Shown here piece by piece: positions 19,045-28,963 of a DNA stretch of 64,000 nucleotides. How positions within the stretch are numbered: the stretch's first letter is position 1; each line of letters begins with the position of its first letter. The notes beneath the pieces were generated by a model that saw only the letters and a program-made list of their open reading frames with translations, had not been told where the DNA came from and did not search any database. The stretch comes from Shinella yambaruensis (GTDB taxonomy: Bacteria > Pseudomonadota > Alphaproteobacteria > Rhizobiales > Rhizobiaceae), in contig NZ_JALJCK010000005.1 of NCBI RefSeq assembly GCF_022899355.1, forward strand, positions 62,001-126,000, read 5' to 3'. The position numbers were made by a program, and so were the translations under genes.

Positions 19045-19965
19045 TCATGCGGTCTTTGCAAGGGCCGCGATCGCGGCATGGTCCGCAAGCAGTCGCTCGG
19101 CGCGAAAGGCGACGGGATAGTCGACCATCTTGCCCTCGAAGCTCACGGACGCGGTTCCCGCCTCTATGCCGTCGCGAAAGGCCTGGACGAGCCTTTCGGC
19201 CCGCTCCACATCCGCCGGCGAGGGCGAAAACTCCTCGTTGAGGATCGGCACGATGGCCGGGTGGATGCAGGAGGCGCCCTGGAACCCGAAACGCCGCGAC
19301 TGGCGGACGACGTCCCTGATGGCATCGAGATTGGTGAAGTCGGCGCCGGAGCTGATCAGCCCGATCGGGCTGACGCCGGCGGCCCTCGCCGCGATGACAG
19401 CCTGCTGCTTGGGATAAAGCAGCGTGTCCACCGAAGGCTCGACGCCGATGGCGAGGCTGAAATCCTCCCCGCCGAGGCCGAAGAACGCGACGCGGGGATC
19501 GGCGGCGGCGATCTCGTGCATGTGAAAGAAGGCGTCAGCCGTCTCGACCCGCACGCCGAGCGCGATGGAGCCAGGTGCAAATCCCCGCTCGAGCTCCAGC
19601 GAAAGCATGATCTCCGAGATTGCCCGGACGTGGTCGGCAGACCGGCATTTCGGCAGAATTACCCCAGCGAGGGCCGGAACGACGACCGCTTCGAGGTCAT
19701 GCACGGTAAGCCGCGGCGAACTGTTGATCCGCACCAGGAGATTGCGCACCCCGTTGGCCGCAAGCCTTTCGAGCCCCGCCGGCGCTTTGCGCCGGGCCGC
19801 CGCCTTTTCGGAATCGGCGATGCTGTCTTCGAGGTCGAGGACGATGCCGTCGGCGCCCCGGATATGCGCCTTGTCGATATACCGGTCGTTGATGGCGGGC
19901 ACGAACAGCAGCGAGCGAAGCACGGACCCCAGCCGGGAGGGTGCGGGAGCGTTGAGCGTGGTCAT
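19045..19965 (-). CDS. HpcH/HpaI aldolase / citrate lyase beta-subunit (CitE-like) family protein
   Basis: 306-residue TIM-barrel CoA-ester lyase. LRSLLFVPAINDRYIDKA and GADGIVLDLEDSIA give the metal-binding E/D pair region. ILPKCRSADHV and FFGLGGEDFSLAIGVEPS are the conserved core, and GFQGASCIHPAIVPILNEEF closes the barrel. CitE-like proteins cleave malyl-, citramalyl- or 3-hydroxyacyl-CoA esters. Its ATG overlaps the stop of the CoA-transferase gene (ATGA), so the pair is translationally coupled: activation followed by C-C cleavage. The exact CoA ester is not determined. Confidence 0.87.
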   Translation of the reverse strand: MTTLNAPAPSRLGSVLRSLLFVPAINDRYIDKAHIRGADGIVLDLEDSIADSEKAAARRKAPAGLERLAANGVRNLLVRINSSPRLTVHDLEAVVVPALAGVILPKCRSADHVRAISEIMLSLELERGFAPGSIALGVRVETADAFFHMHEIAAADPRVAFFGLGGEDFSLAIGVEPSVDTLLYPKQQAVIAARAAGVSPIGLISSGADFTNLDAIRDVVRQSRRFGFQGASCIHPAIVPILNEEFSPSPADVERAERLVQAFRDGIEAGTASVSFEGKMVDYPVAFRAERLLADHAAIAALAKTA

Positions 19966-21200
19966 GAAGTGATCCCTTCCTCGCGCAATGCGCTGCGCGC
20001 GGTTTCGTCAAAACCCAGTTCTTCCAGGATTTCCGAATTGTGTTCGCCAAGCTTGGGCGCGGGACGATAGAAATCGCCCGGCGTCTTGGAGAAGCGCGGG
20101 AAGATGTTGTGCATGGGAAGCGAGCCGAGCTCCTCGTCCGGCACCTCCACCAGGATTTCGCGCTCGATGAAGTGCGGATCCTCGACGATCTGGCTGATGT
20201 TGTAGACCGGCCCGACGGTGATTTCATGCTTGCGGAAAAAGGCAAGGTTCTCGTCGAGGGTCCGCTCCCGGATCCATCCGCCGACGATCGCATCGACCTC
20301 ATGGCGGTGCTTGAAGCGCTCCGTGTTGGTGCTGTATCGAGGGTCGCTCAGCATGTCCTCGCGCCCGATCGCCCGGAACAGACGCGCGACCATGGTGGGC
20401 ATGGAGGCGGACATGGCCACCCACCGATCGTCGCTGGTCTTGTAGACGTTGCGCGGGGACGACGTGCTGGACGCGCTCCCGACCCGCTTCTTCACGGTCC
20501 CGGTCAATCTGTAGCGCGAAGCCTCCGGGCCGAGGATGGCATACATCGGCTCGAGCAGGGACAGGTCGATCACCTGGCCGGAGCCGCCTTTCACGTCCCG
20601 ATGATAAAGAGCCATCATCATGGCCATGGCGCCGGTCAGGCCCGTCACGTTGTCGGCAAGCGCCAAGGGCGGAAGCACGGGTTCGCGATCCTCGAAGCCG
20701 GACCGTTCGGCATAGCCGGACATCGCCTCGACGAGAGTTCCAAACCCGCCATAGGAGCGATACGGGCCGGTCTGGCCGAAGCCCGATATGCGCAGCACAA
20801 CAAGGCGCGGATTGCGCTCCAGCAGCAGGTCGGGGTGCAGCCCCATCTTCTCCAGAGTGCCTGGCCGGAAGTTCTCGACCAGGCCGTCCGCCGTCTCAAC
20901 AAGCTTGAACAATATCTCCCTGCCGCATTCGCTGCGCAGATCGAGCGTGAGACTCCGCTTGTTGCGGCTGTATTCCTTCCAGTGAAGCGCTACACCCGCT
21001 CCATGCCACTTCCGGAAAGGATCTCCATCCCGCGTATTCTCTATCTTTATTATATCTGCGCCAAAATCCGCCATTTTTAAAGTTATGAAGTTTCCGGCAA
21101 CAAGTCTTGATAGGTCAATTATCCTGACTCCCTCAAGCATACCCGAGCTCTTACCGGAGAATTCTTTTCTACAGAACTCCACATGTCCCTCCCGAAACAA
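19962..21200 (-). CDS. CaiB/BaiF family CoA-transferase paralogue lacking the catalytic Asp
   Basis: 412-residue class III CoA-transferase fold: LEGVRIIDLSRLVAGNF, ADFGADIIKIENTRDGDPFR, LVENFRPGTLEKMG. In the position of the acyl-carrying Asp the sequence is GPYRSYGGFGTLVEAM, with Gly154 instead. Some heteromeric class III transferases have one inactive subunit; whether this protein pairs with the Asp-bearing paralogue at 2.4 kb is open. ATG 21200 has GGGAGGG just upstream; ATG 21140 is a possible shorter start. First gene of the second importer operon, with a LysR-type box at 21295-21309 in front of it. Confidence 0.85.
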   Translation of the reverse strand: MFREGHVEFCRKEFSGKSSGMLEGVRIIDLSRLVAGNFITLKMADFGADIIKIENTRDGDPFRKWHGAGVALHWKEYSRNKRSLTLDLRSECGREILFKLVETADGLVENFRPGTLEKMGLHPDLLLERNPRLVVLRISGFGQTGPYRSYGGFGTLVEAMSGYAERSGFEDREPVLPPLALADNVTGLTGAMAMMMALYHRDVKGGSGQVIDLSLLEPMYAILGPEASRYRLTGTVKKRVGSASSTSSPRNVYKTSDDRWVAMSASMPTMVARLFRAIGREDMLSDPRYSTNTERFKHRHEVDAIVGGWIRERTLDENLAFFRKHEITVGPVYNISQIVEDPHFIEREILVEVPDEELGSLPMHNIFPRFSKTPGDFYRPAPKLGEHNSEILEELGFDETARSALREEGITS

Positions 21201-21715
21201 TTATCCTTTATTTATAGCTATAGGACAGCTATTTTTATCGTTTCATTCTAGGTCGGCACCGGAAGGCTTCAAATGAAATATAATGGGTTCGGGTATAATC
21301 TGGTGTTATGAGACCCCCCTGTCCGCCGACACAAGGAGGCCAGGCATCCCTTGCGTCTTGAAACAGCGTGCCGGACATCTACACGAACGCAGACGGGATG
21401 ATCGCTACTCTATCTGGGCTGTCTCAAGGAGCGGCACTGGAGGTAGTCGTCGATCCGAAATAGACAGGACGTGTCGTAAGCCACGAGACGAGCAAAGCTC
21501 TTGAAGGGGCACGAGCCTGAGCCCCGCCAGAACGCGGGCAGTTATCGAGGGATGTCAATAACATCCTGTAATTTGACTAGCTCAAAGTCGCCGGAAGTGA
21601 TGACGGCTACGTGACGGCGTTCATCGACAGATCATGGACGGAGATGTTCATCGGCTTTCGGGCAGGCGACCGAAGTTGCTCACCGTGTCGTACAACAACG
21701 GACGATGCAATTGGG
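21201..21715. promoter_or_regulatory. Upstream region with a third LysR-type box
   Basis: This 515-bp gene-free stretch lies between the CoA-transferase start and the MFS stop. At 21295-21309 ATAATCTGGTGTTAT is an ATA-N9-TAT repeat. Its right flank (CTGGTGTTATGA) matches the two boxes at 7.9 kb (CTGGCGTTATGA in one). It lies about 95 bp upstream of the operon's first ATG, a usual place for LysR activation. Base composition falls to lower GC near the gene start. In 21310-21715 I recognise no gene; short open stretches have no family likeness. Confidence 0.55.
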
Positions 21716-22981
21716 CTAGAGATGATCCCCGTGACCACCATGTTCGCCCGACGCGCCCCTCGCTGGAGAATGCCGCTTGGAAAAGGAACGTGCGGTTGGC
21801 GCAAGTGCTGCTGCTGCGGGGATGAACAGGCACGCCAGACCGACGCAGATGAGCAACACGTCTCGGCCAAGGACGGTCGCGAGCGGTGCGATCAGCGCCA
21901 AGCCTAGCGGCGCGAGGCCATAAGAAAAAAGGAAGTCGATCGACGATACCCGCGACAGTCGGTTCGGCGGTATTTCGTTCTGGACGGACGTGAACCATGG
22001 CACGTTGAAGATCTCGATACCGACACCCGCCACGAAATAGGCGAGGATCGGGATGATCCTGATGTCAGCGAACAGCAAGCTGAAGGGGACGAGCCCGTAT
22101 AGTGCGAGTCCAGCCAAGGCCACCCATCCTCGACGGCGAGGGTGCCATCGTGCCATAAGCAGGGCGCCGGCGAGGGCGCCGACCATGTAGGCGGTGGCCG
22201 TGCTCGTCATAAGTGCCGCGCTGCCGAACGCTTCCTGACTTATGCCCGGCAGCAACACCGAGGTGACGGAGTACCCTGCCGCAACGGTTACCGTGAGCGA
22301 CAAAAGACCGGCCATGAACCAGGGATGACCACGCGCCTCCCGCGCGCCCTCACAAAAATCCCGGACCAACCGCCCGAAGGTGAGCCCCTCGCCGCGGGGC
22401 AATCCTGTAGACCTGCCTGTCACATTCGGGGGCATCAGCGCACTTGCCAGCCAAAGAAGCGCGATAACACCAAAGGCAGCGACCGTTCCGCTCCAGAGCG
22501 CGACGAAGCTGATGGTCGCTGGACCAAGAATGCTTGTCACACGCACCGCGATGCTCATGACGGCGTTGGCAACCTGAAGTCGCTCTGATTTGACGATCTC
22601 CGGGATGATCGCCTGGTAGGCGGGTCGGCACGCCCCTTGCCCGACCCCGATCACAGACGCTCCTGCCAAAAGCAACAGAAGACCGCTGACCCCATGCGCA
22701 TAGAGGCCTGCGATCATGATCGGGATGCTGCCGGCGGCGACCACCCCCGATACAAATATAATCTGTCTTGGACCTCTTTCATCGGAGAGGACACCTGCGA
22801 TAGGGACAGCGGCAAGAAAGCCCATCGTGCGCGCCGCCAGAGCAAGGCCAAGGTCAGCGGCGGACAATCGGCCATCGAGCATGGCCAGTCCGAGAACGAA
22901 CGGCAGGGCCCAGGTGGCAAGACCGGAGGCGGTGCTGCCCAGCCAGACGCGCACGAAGGGCGGCGAGAAGAGCGCCTTCAT
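21716..22981 (-). CDS. MFS transporter
   Basis: 421-residue major facilitator with about eleven or twelve spans: MKALFSPPFVRVWLGSTAS start, VLSDERGPRQIIFVSGVVAA motif A region, GVGQGACRPAYQAIIPEIV, and a histidine-rich tail (GEHGGHGDHL). The start at 22981 lies 4 nt after the lyase stop, so the two genes are coupled; a longer in-frame extension upstream overlaps the lyase and is not needed. Last gene of the M20 peptidase/lyase operon. A role in exporting a product or toxic intermediate of the pathway is possible; specificity unknown. Confidence 0.85.
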   Translation of the reverse strand: MKALFSPPFVRVWLGSTASGLATWALPFVLGLAMLDGRLSAADLGLALAARTMGFLAAVPIAGVLSDERGPRQIIFVSGVVAAGSIPIMIAGLYAHGVSGLLLLLAGASVIGVGQGACRPAYQAIIPEIVKSERLQVANAVMSIAVRVTSILGPATISFVALWSGTVAAFGVIALLWLASALMPPNVTGRSTGLPRGEGLTFGRLVRDFCEGAREARGHPWFMAGLLSLTVTVAAGYSVTSVLLPGISQEAFGSAALMTSTATAYMVGALAGALLMARWHPRRRGWVALAGLALYGLVPFSLLFADIRIIPILAYFVAGVGIEIFNVPWFTSVQNEIPPNRLSRVSSIDFLFSYGLAPLGLALIAPLATVLGRDVLLICVGLACLFIPAAAALAPTARSFSKRHSPARGASGEHGGHGDHL

Positions 22982-22985
22982 GCCG

Positions 22986-24521
22986 TCATGGCCCGACACC
23001 AGCCGAGGGCCGCTGCATGGTTGAACCGGAAACCAGGCGTCTGAAGCTCGCGATAAGATTCGCGCACCGGTTCGGATCGGCAAACACCGAAATATCCGCA
23101 AACAGGTCGTCGGCCTCTCTCTCGTTCATAAGCCCGCAAGCGATTGCAGCGTGACGGACAGACAACCCTTGCAACGCCGCATGCTTCGCGACCGCTGAAG
23201 CAGCCGGATACCCGTAGATCGCTGCAAGCGCTGTCGATAGCGCTAAAGACCTGGATGCGTCGTCCTGGGTGCGATCAACGTTCACCTGGACGCCGGAGAG
23301 GCATCTATCGACGAATAGCGATATGCCTTGCCTCAGAAGGCGAATGGATTCGCTGATTGCCTCAAGGATGATCGATTCCCAGACATTGAGGTCGAGTTCA
23401 CCCTCCGCGGCACGCGTTACCGTCGCGTCATTTCCGATCACCCGAAATGCGACCTGCATGATCATCTCCGGCATTACCGGATTGACCTTGCCCGGCATGA
23501 TCGAAGAGCCGGGCTGGACGGCCGGCAACGAAATCTCGCCGAACCCGGCCCGCGGTCCCGAGGCCATCAACCGTAGATCGGCGGAAAGCTTCGAAAGCGT
23601 GATGGCGATCGCCTTCAGGACCGCGGAAACACGGATCCAATGATCTGCATTCTGCAGTGCATCGAACAGGTTCTCCTCTTGATGGTAATGCGTGTCAGTC
23701 AGCGCCTGCAGTTCCTCATACACCAAGCGTCGGTAGTCAGCAGAAGCGCCAAATCCCGTACCGACCGCGGTTGCACCGAGAGGAAGACCGCAGCATGCCA
23801 TCTCGCTGACTTCAAGCTCCCGCGCCTGGCGCTCGAAGGCTGCGCGATAGCCCGAGAACTGCTGTGCGAACGTGATCGGCAAGGCATCTTGCAGGCAAGT
23901 GCGTGCCAGCTTTACGGCGTCGGCCAGCTCGCGCTCCTTGTCGGCCAACACCCCGATAAGCCCGGTGAGAACATCCTTCAGCTTCGACAACTCGTTTCCA
24001 ACGGAAATCTTCATCGCGGCCGGGATGACGTCATTGGTCGACTGGCTCATGTTGACATGCGTGTTGGGATGGACCGGATCAAATCCTTTGCGTCCGGTCA
24101 GGATTTCGCTTGCACGGTTTGCCAGCACCTCGTTGACATTCATATTGGCAGCCGTCCCTCCCCCGCCATGATAGATGTCGACCGGGTAATCCTCCCGACG
24201 AATGCCGCGAAGCTGTTCGAGCGCAGCGACCTCGATCGCATCTGCGAGGCGACCATCAAGATCGCCTGCCTTATGGTTCGCCCTTGCCGCGGCCAGCTTG
24301 ATGGTGAGGATTGCAGGAACGAATCCTTCGATATCGGCAATCGTCCGACCGGAAATGGAAAAGTTCTCTGTCGCGCGCACGGTCTGGATACCATAGGCCA
24401 CGCTGTCCTGGATCAGGCGTGTGCCGATGGCGTCTTCTTCCAGCCGCAGTGGTGGCTGGACCGCAGCATCACGGGTTGCGATCGCTTCCTCCGGCATGGA
24501 CTGGCTATCCTGCTGCGGCAT
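22986..24521 (-). CDS. Aspartase/fumarase superfamily ammonia-lyase
   Basis: 511-residue member of the aspartase/fumarase superfamily. The flexible active-site loop GSSIMPGKVNP is present (catalytic Ser in SSIMPGK), along with NTHVNMSQSTNDVIPAAMK and GFGEISLPAVQ. AspA itself reads QGGAGTSxNMNxNEV; here it is HGGGGTAANMNVNEVLANRA, a departure in the substrate-facing region. It may thus act on aspartate or on an N- or C-substituted analogue. It overlaps the M20 gene by 17 nt and is 4 nt from the MFS gene. Start chosen at MPQQDSQS; the alternative upstream start is TTG. Confidence 0.82.
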   Translation of the reverse strand: MPQQDSQSMPEEAIATRDAAVQPPLRLEEDAIGTRLIQDSVAYGIQTVRATENFSISGRTIADIEGFVPAILTIKLAAARANHKAGDLDGRLADAIEVAALEQLRGIRREDYPVDIYHGGGGTAANMNVNEVLANRASEILTGRKGFDPVHPNTHVNMSQSTNDVIPAAMKISVGNELSKLKDVLTGLIGVLADKERELADAVKLARTCLQDALPITFAQQFSGYRAAFERQARELEVSEMACCGLPLGATAVGTGFGASADYRRLVYEELQALTDTHYHQEENLFDALQNADHWIRVSAVLKAIAITLSKLSADLRLMASGPRAGFGEISLPAVQPGSSIMPGKVNPVMPEMIMQVAFRVIGNDATVTRAAEGELDLNVWESIILEAISESIRLLRQGISLFVDRCLSGVQVNVDRTQDDASRSLALSTALAAIYGYPAASAVAKHAALQGLSVRHAAIACGLMNEREADDLFADISVFADPNRCANLIASFRRLVSGSTMQRPSAGVGP

Positions 24522-25905
24522 GGTTTTGGATCTCTCCAAAAATCCTGACCCAGCTTCGTGCGCCCTTCAGCAGCCGTTCAGTGTCGTATCGCTCATCAGG
24601 GGCATGGATGGCATCAGATGGCAGGATAAAGCCTATGACCACACATTCCGCGCCAAGAACGTCGCTGAACTGTTGCACGAGCGGGATCGCGCCACCGGTT
24701 CCGCGCAAGATCGCCGGCCTGCCCCACTCCTCCTGCAGACCGCGCGCCGCAGCAGCAAGAAAAGGACTGTGCTGCGAGAGAACGACGGCGGAACTGCCGC
24801 CGGAGCCTTCGAACTCCACGCTGCAGCCCGGCGGAAGCCTGAACCGAACATGGCGCTGAAACTGCTGCCTGATCTTCTCCGGAGATTGCCCGGCGACGAG
24901 GCGGAAGGAAAGCCGAGCTGTCGCGGAGCCGGGCAAGACCGAACGTTCGCCTGGTCCCTGGTTTCCGCCGGTGATGCCGTTGATGTCCACCGTCGGCCGC
25001 CCCCACATGGCTTCGAGCGCGGAGTATCCGGCCTCTGTTATGCCACCGGTCAGGTCTACGCCGCCATAGAGATCCGGCTCCTTTGCCAGTTCTCGCCACT
25101 GTTCCCGGACGACATTCGGAATCTCCTCTACGCCGTCGTAAAAGCCATCGATCGTCACCCGACCCTCTTCGTCATGAAGTCCGGCAAGGATCGTGCTCAG
25201 GATTCGGATGGGATTTGCGGCAACCGCCCCATAGTGACCGGAATGTAGATCAGGATTTGGCGCCGAAACCTTGACACGTTCATGCACCAGGCCCTTGAGC
25301 TGCGTGGTGATTGCCGGCTGGGCGGGGGACCACATCTCCGCATCGCAAATGAACGCGACGTCACAGTCGAGCCGATCGCGATGCTTTTCGATGAACTTCG
25401 GCAAGCTTGGAGACCCACATTCCTCCTCACCCTCGAGAAGGACGATGATATCGGCCGGAAACGCGCCATGTATATGTTTCCACGCGCGCAGAGCCTCGAT
25501 AAACGTCCAGAGCTGGCTTTTGCTATCGGAGGCTCCTCGCCCGTAGAAGCGATGAAGGCCTTCTTCCTCCCTGACACGCGGCTCGAAAGGAGCATGCGTC
25601 CACTGGCCGGGATCGCCAACGGGTTGGACATCGTAATGGCCATAGAAGAGCAATTTGGGCCGCGCCCCGTTTGGTGCCCCCGATGATCGCGCGAGCACGA
25701 GAGGATGGCCACTTGTCGGAACAATTTCCGCAGGCAGGCCGATCGACGACAACTCGTCCTTCAACCAGGATGCGGCGCGCTCTATGCCATCTCGGCCTTC
25801 CGGTTCGCTGGAGATCGAGGGTATTGCGATCAGTTCGAGCAGCTTTCGAACCGCCGTATCGAAATTGCCGTCTATATCGCGCAGCACTTCATCCATTCTT
25901 GACAT
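24505..25905 (-). CDS. M20 family metallo-dipeptidase/amidohydrolase
   Basis: 466-residue zinc peptidase of the M20/CNDP-like group. Zinc ligands and catalytic residues are seen in LLFYGHYDVQPVG (H and D), YGRGASDSKSQ (bridging D), LLEGEEECGS (catalytic E and ligand E), and FICDAEMW. The lid/dimerisation domain follows (LHSGHYGAVAANP), and the final histidine is in the PSDAIHAPDE region. It hydrolyses a dipeptide or N-acyl amino acid in the cytoplasm. AGGA 8 nt before ATG 25905 supports the start. Located between the PLP lyase and the aspartase-like gene, so it probably frees an amino acid that the lyases then degrade. Confidence 0.87.
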   Translation of the reverse strand: MSRMDEVLRDIDGNFDTAVRKLLELIAIPSISSEPEGRDGIERAASWLKDELSSIGLPAEIVPTSGHPLVLARSSGAPNGARPKLLFYGHYDVQPVGDPGQWTHAPFEPRVREEEGLHRFYGRGASDSKSQLWTFIEALRAWKHIHGAFPADIIVLLEGEEECGSPSLPKFIEKHRDRLDCDVAFICDAEMWSPAQPAITTQLKGLVHERVKVSAPNPDLHSGHYGAVAANPIRILSTILAGLHDEEGRVTIDGFYDGVEEIPNVVREQWRELAKEPDLYGGVDLTGGITEAGYSALEAMWGRPTVDINGITGGNQGPGERSVLPGSATARLSFRLVAGQSPEKIRQQFQRHVRFRLPPGCSVEFEGSGGSSAVVLSQHSPFLAAAARGLQEEWGRPAILRGTGGAIPLVQQFSDVLGAECVVIGFILPSDAIHAPDERYDTERLLKGARSWVRIFGEIQNHAAAG

Positions 25906-25948
25906 GGGATCTTTCCTTTCCAAACCTCGAAATGCAGGTCGGCTCAAG

Positions 25949-27163
25949 TCAACCGTGGCGAAGGGTGTGCCGCTCCGCGCGGGTTTCCGCGTTCGTCACC
26001 GCCTGATCGAGGCTCGCGAGCAATCCCTCGATATCGGCCCACAGCTCGTATTCGTCTTCCAGTCCAATGCTCAGGCGCAAGATCACGTCCGGGCCGGACC
26101 AGCTTGTGACGCTGCGAAAACCATCGATCGACATAGGTGCGGCGAGACTACGTGTCCCGCCCCAGGAGGCACCGATTGCAAACACCTTCAGCGTGTCGAG
26201 CGCCGCGGGGATATGCGCGATCGCCTCATTCTTGAACAGGATGCTGAAAACGCCGCTCGATCCGAGGAAGTCGCGCTTCCAAAGGGCATGGTCCGGCGAG
26301 GTTTCGAGCGCGGGGTGCAGAACATGCTCCACGAGCGGGTGCAGCTCGATCTTGCGCGCGAATTCGAGTGCCACCCGCTCCGAATGGCGTAGCCGAACGC
26401 CGAAGGTTTCAAAGCCGCGAAGGACAAGTGACGCATCATCGGGCGAGACACCAATGCCCATTCGCCCGATCAGGGACCGGATCGGTTTGAGAAGCGCCGT
26501 ATCCTTGATCGTGATCGATCCCATCAAGACATCAGAATGGCCGGAGACGAACTTGGTCAGCGCTTCCGTCACGATGTCGGCGCCATGCTCCAGGGGCTTG
26601 AAATTGAGCGGTGTCGCCCAGGTATTGTCGACGCCGACAAGCGCACCATGTTCATGGGCGATCCGGGCGATCGCCGGCAAATCGAGAATTTCCATCGTGG
26701 AGGAACCCGGACTTTCGCACCAGACGATCTTGGTCATCGCGCGCATCTTCGCACGAACGTCATCAGGGGATTTCGGATCGAAGAAGCCCACTTCGACACC
26801 CAGTCGGCGCAGATCTGTAGTGGTGAAGTCGCGCATGGGCGGATAGGCCGTATCGGCAATCAAAACATGGTCACCGGCCGACAAGAACGGCAGCACGGCA
26901 AATGCGTTTGCCGCCTGGCCGGAAGGCGCAAGAAACGTCCAGGTGCCTCCTTCCAGGCTCGTCAGCTTCGCCTCGAGGGTGCGCGTCGTCGGCGTGCCAT
27001 AGAGGCCGTAGGAATACCCCTCATGCCCGCGCTCGCCGCGAGAGGCGTAGGCGGCGGCATCCTCGAACACGATCGTCGAGGCGCGGTGCACCCCCACACC
27101 AAGCGGCGCAAAACCGTCCATCGATACGCTCGGCGTAAGAACGCATTGGGTGAGATCGTTCAT
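25949..27163 (-). CDS. Cystathionine beta-lyase-type PLP enzyme (Cys/Met metabolism family)
   Basis: 404-residue fold-type I PLP enzyme. SYGLYGTPTTRTLEAKLTSL, LAPSGQAANAFAVLPFLSAG, the cofactor-contacting VDNTWATPLNFKPLEHGADI, and the Schiff-base lysine in EALTKFVSGHSDVLMG mark the MetC/MetB family. It probably performs beta- or gamma-elimination on a sulfur amino acid or cystathionine-like thioether. It is the first gene of a four-gene operon (PLP lyase, M20, aspartase-like, MFS) and is divergent from a LysR regulator across 113 bp. Confidence 0.87.
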   Translation of the reverse strand: MNDLTQCVLTPSVSMDGFAPLGVGVHRASTIVFEDAAAYASRGERGHEGYSYGLYGTPTTRTLEAKLTSLEGGTWTFLAPSGQAANAFAVLPFLSAGDHVLIADTAYPPMRDFTTTDLRRLGVEVGFFDPKSPDDVRAKMRAMTKIVWCESPGSSTMEILDLPAIARIAHEHGALVGVDNTWATPLNFKPLEHGADIVTEALTKFVSGHSDVLMGSITIKDTALLKPIRSLIGRMGIGVSPDDASLVLRGFETFGVRLRHSERVALEFARKIELHPLVEHVLHPALETSPDHALWKRDFLGSSGVFSILFKNEAIAHIPAALDTLKVFAIGASWGGTRSLAAPMSIDGFRSVTSWSGPDVILRLSIGLEDEYELWADIEGLLASLDQAVTNAETRAERHTLRHG

Positions 27164-27276
27164 GGATGAACCTTTCTGAAGTCGCTCGGAACGCGCTCGG
27201 AAATCAATTCCGGAACGACACGCTTTGCGCTACTGCTATTCGCTGAAGTTATTGCTGGTCTGTAGAGGTGGCTACG

Positions 27277-28152
27277 ATGAACCTGAGGCAGGTCGAAGTG
27301 TTTCGTATGGTGATGACGAACGGCACGACCGCGCGGGCCGCGGATGTGTTGCACGTCTCGCAGCCCGCGGTCAGCAAGATGATCCAGGAACTGGAGCGGT
27401 CGCTCGGGTTCGATCTCTTCCAGCGGATCAAGGGGCGGTTGCAGCCGACGCAGGAAGGCCAGTTGTTCTTCCGCGAAGTGGAGCAGGCTTTTCTTGGTCT
27501 GACCCATCTTCGTGGTGCGGCGGCACGCATTCGGGATTACGGCTCCGGTGAGCTCAGAATTGCCTGCCTCTCGGCCTTGTCGACGAATGTGTTGCCCCGC
27601 GCCCTGCACGCCTTCATGCAAAGCAATCCCAATGTCGGCATCACCTTCCAGGCACGGATGTCCTCGAACGTCCGGGACCTTGTCGCATCCGGGCAATTCG
27701 ATCTCGGGATCGTGGCCGACGAGATCGATCGCACGGGCGTGGAGGTCGAGGAGTTCGCGCAGTTCCGGGTAGCGCTTGCCATGCCACAGGGACATCCGCT
27801 CGAAGCTCTGGATGTCATACATCCCAGCGACCTCGACGGACAAAAATTCATAGCGCTTGCTCCGGAGGATACGACCCGGCGCGAGGCGGAAGCCGTATTT
27901 GAGCGTGCTGGCGTCACGGTCCGCCCGGTAATTGAGACGCCCTACTCGACGACGATCTGCGCGATGGTTGCCGCAGGCATTGGTATTGGTCTCGTCAATC
28001 CTCTCACCGCGGAACCCTACGTGGACCACGGGCTGGTCCTGCGACCGTTCGAACCGGCACTGCATTTCCGCACCCTGCTGATTACGCCACCCAATCGCCT
28101 TCCTTCCAGAAACCTCGAGGAGTTCATAAAACAATTGCGCGGTGCAATCTGA
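27277..28152 (+). CDS. LysR-family transcriptional regulator
   Basis: 291-residue LysR regulator. MNLRQVEVFRMVMTNGTTAR, AADVLHVSQPAVSKMIQELE and RSLGFDLFQRIKGRLQPTQE form the winged helix; the C-terminal periplasmic-binding-like domain carries AGIGIGLVNPLTAEPYVD. GAGG lies 8 nt before the ATG. It is transcribed away from the PLP-lyase operon and towards the amino-acid ABC genes, so it probably controls both. The inducer is probably the imported amino acid or peptide. Confidence 0.88.
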   Translation: MNLRQVEVFRMVMTNGTTARAADVLHVSQPAVSKMIQELERSLGFDLFQRIKGRLQPTQEGQLFFREVEQAFLGLTHLRGAAARIRDYGSGELRIACLSALSTNVLPRALHAFMQSNPNVGITFQARMSSNVRDLVASGQFDLGIVADEIDRTGVEVEEFAQFRVALAMPQGHPLEALDVIHPSDLDGQKFIALAPEDTTRREAEAVFERAGVTVRPVIETPYSTTICAMVAAGIGIGLVNPLTAEPYVDHGLVLRPFEPALHFRTLLITPPNRLPSRNLEEFIKQLRGAI

Positions 28153-28182
28153 GCCCATTTCGCGTCTCTCTGACATGGCCGC

Positions 28183-28959
28183 TCACAGAACCTTGGATAG
28201 GAATGCGGCAGTCCGCGGATTCTGCGGACTGGCAAGCATGGTTCGTGGATGGCCTTCCTCGACCACCTGTCCCTGGTCCATGAACACGAGGTGATTGCCG
28301 ACCTCGCGGGCAAAGCCGATCTCGTGGGTTACGACAACCATTGTGATGCCGCTCATCGCCAGATCCTTGATCACGTCGAGGACCTCACCGACGAGTTCCG
28401 GATCAAGTGCAGAGGTCGGTTCGTCGAACAGCATAACCTCCGGCTCCATGGCGAGCGCCCGCGCGATCGCCACGCGCTGCTGCTGACCACCGGAAAGCTG
28501 TCCCGGATAGCGGCCGCCGAAACCATCCAGCCCCACCCTGTCCAGGAGCTCGTTGGCCTTTTTGCGCGCCTGCTCTTTCGGCCAACCTTTGACATGGGCC
28601 GGCCCTTCCATGACATTTTCGAGTGCCGTCATGTGCGGGAACAGATGAAAACGTTGAAAGACCATCCCTGTCATGCGCCGCTGGGCAGCGATTTGGCCGG
28701 ACGAAAGAGGATGAAACCGTCCGTCCCTCTCGACGTAACCCTGCAACTCGCCCTTCAGGAGGACACGACCGGCCGAGATGCTTTCAAGCTGGTTGATGCA
28801 CCGGAGCAGCGTCGACTTGCCAGAGCCCGAAGGGCCGATCGCAACGCACACTTCGCCCCGGCGCACGCGAAGATCGACGCCTTTGAGCGCATGGACCGGG
28901 CCGTAGAACTTATGGATGTTCTGCATCTCGACGCAGAATTCGGAAATATTTGCGTTCAT
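28183..28959 (-). CDS. Polar amino-acid ABC transporter ATP-binding protein (GlnQ/HisP type)
   Basis: 258-residue ATPase: Walker [20 protein letters not shown]-loop [18 protein letters not shown], signature [15 protein letters not shown], Walker [22 protein letters not shown]-loop [13 protein letters not shown]. These are the exact spellings of the polar amino-acid group. A start at MNANISEF has GGAG 7 nt upstream, 4 nt after the permease stop. Works with the permease and SBP directly upstream. Confidence 0.92.
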   Translation of the reverse strand: MNANISEFCVEMQNIHKFYGPVHALKGVDLRVRRGEVCVAIGPSGSGKSTLLRCINQLESISAGRVLLKGELQGYVERDGRFHPLSSGQIAAQRRMTGMVFQRFHLFPHMTALENVMEGPAHVKGWPKEQARKKANELLDRVGLDGFGGRYPGQLSGGQQQRVAIARALAMEPEVMLFDEPTSALDPELVGEVLDVIKDLAMSGITMVVVTHEIGFAREVGNHLVFMDQGQVVEEGHPRTMLASPQNPRTAAFLSKVL

Positions 28960-28963
28960 GGCT

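Noticed and set aside
21310-21715. Possible transposase or gene remnant upstream of the MFS gene
   Set aside because: Short open stretches in several frames show no motif I can name.
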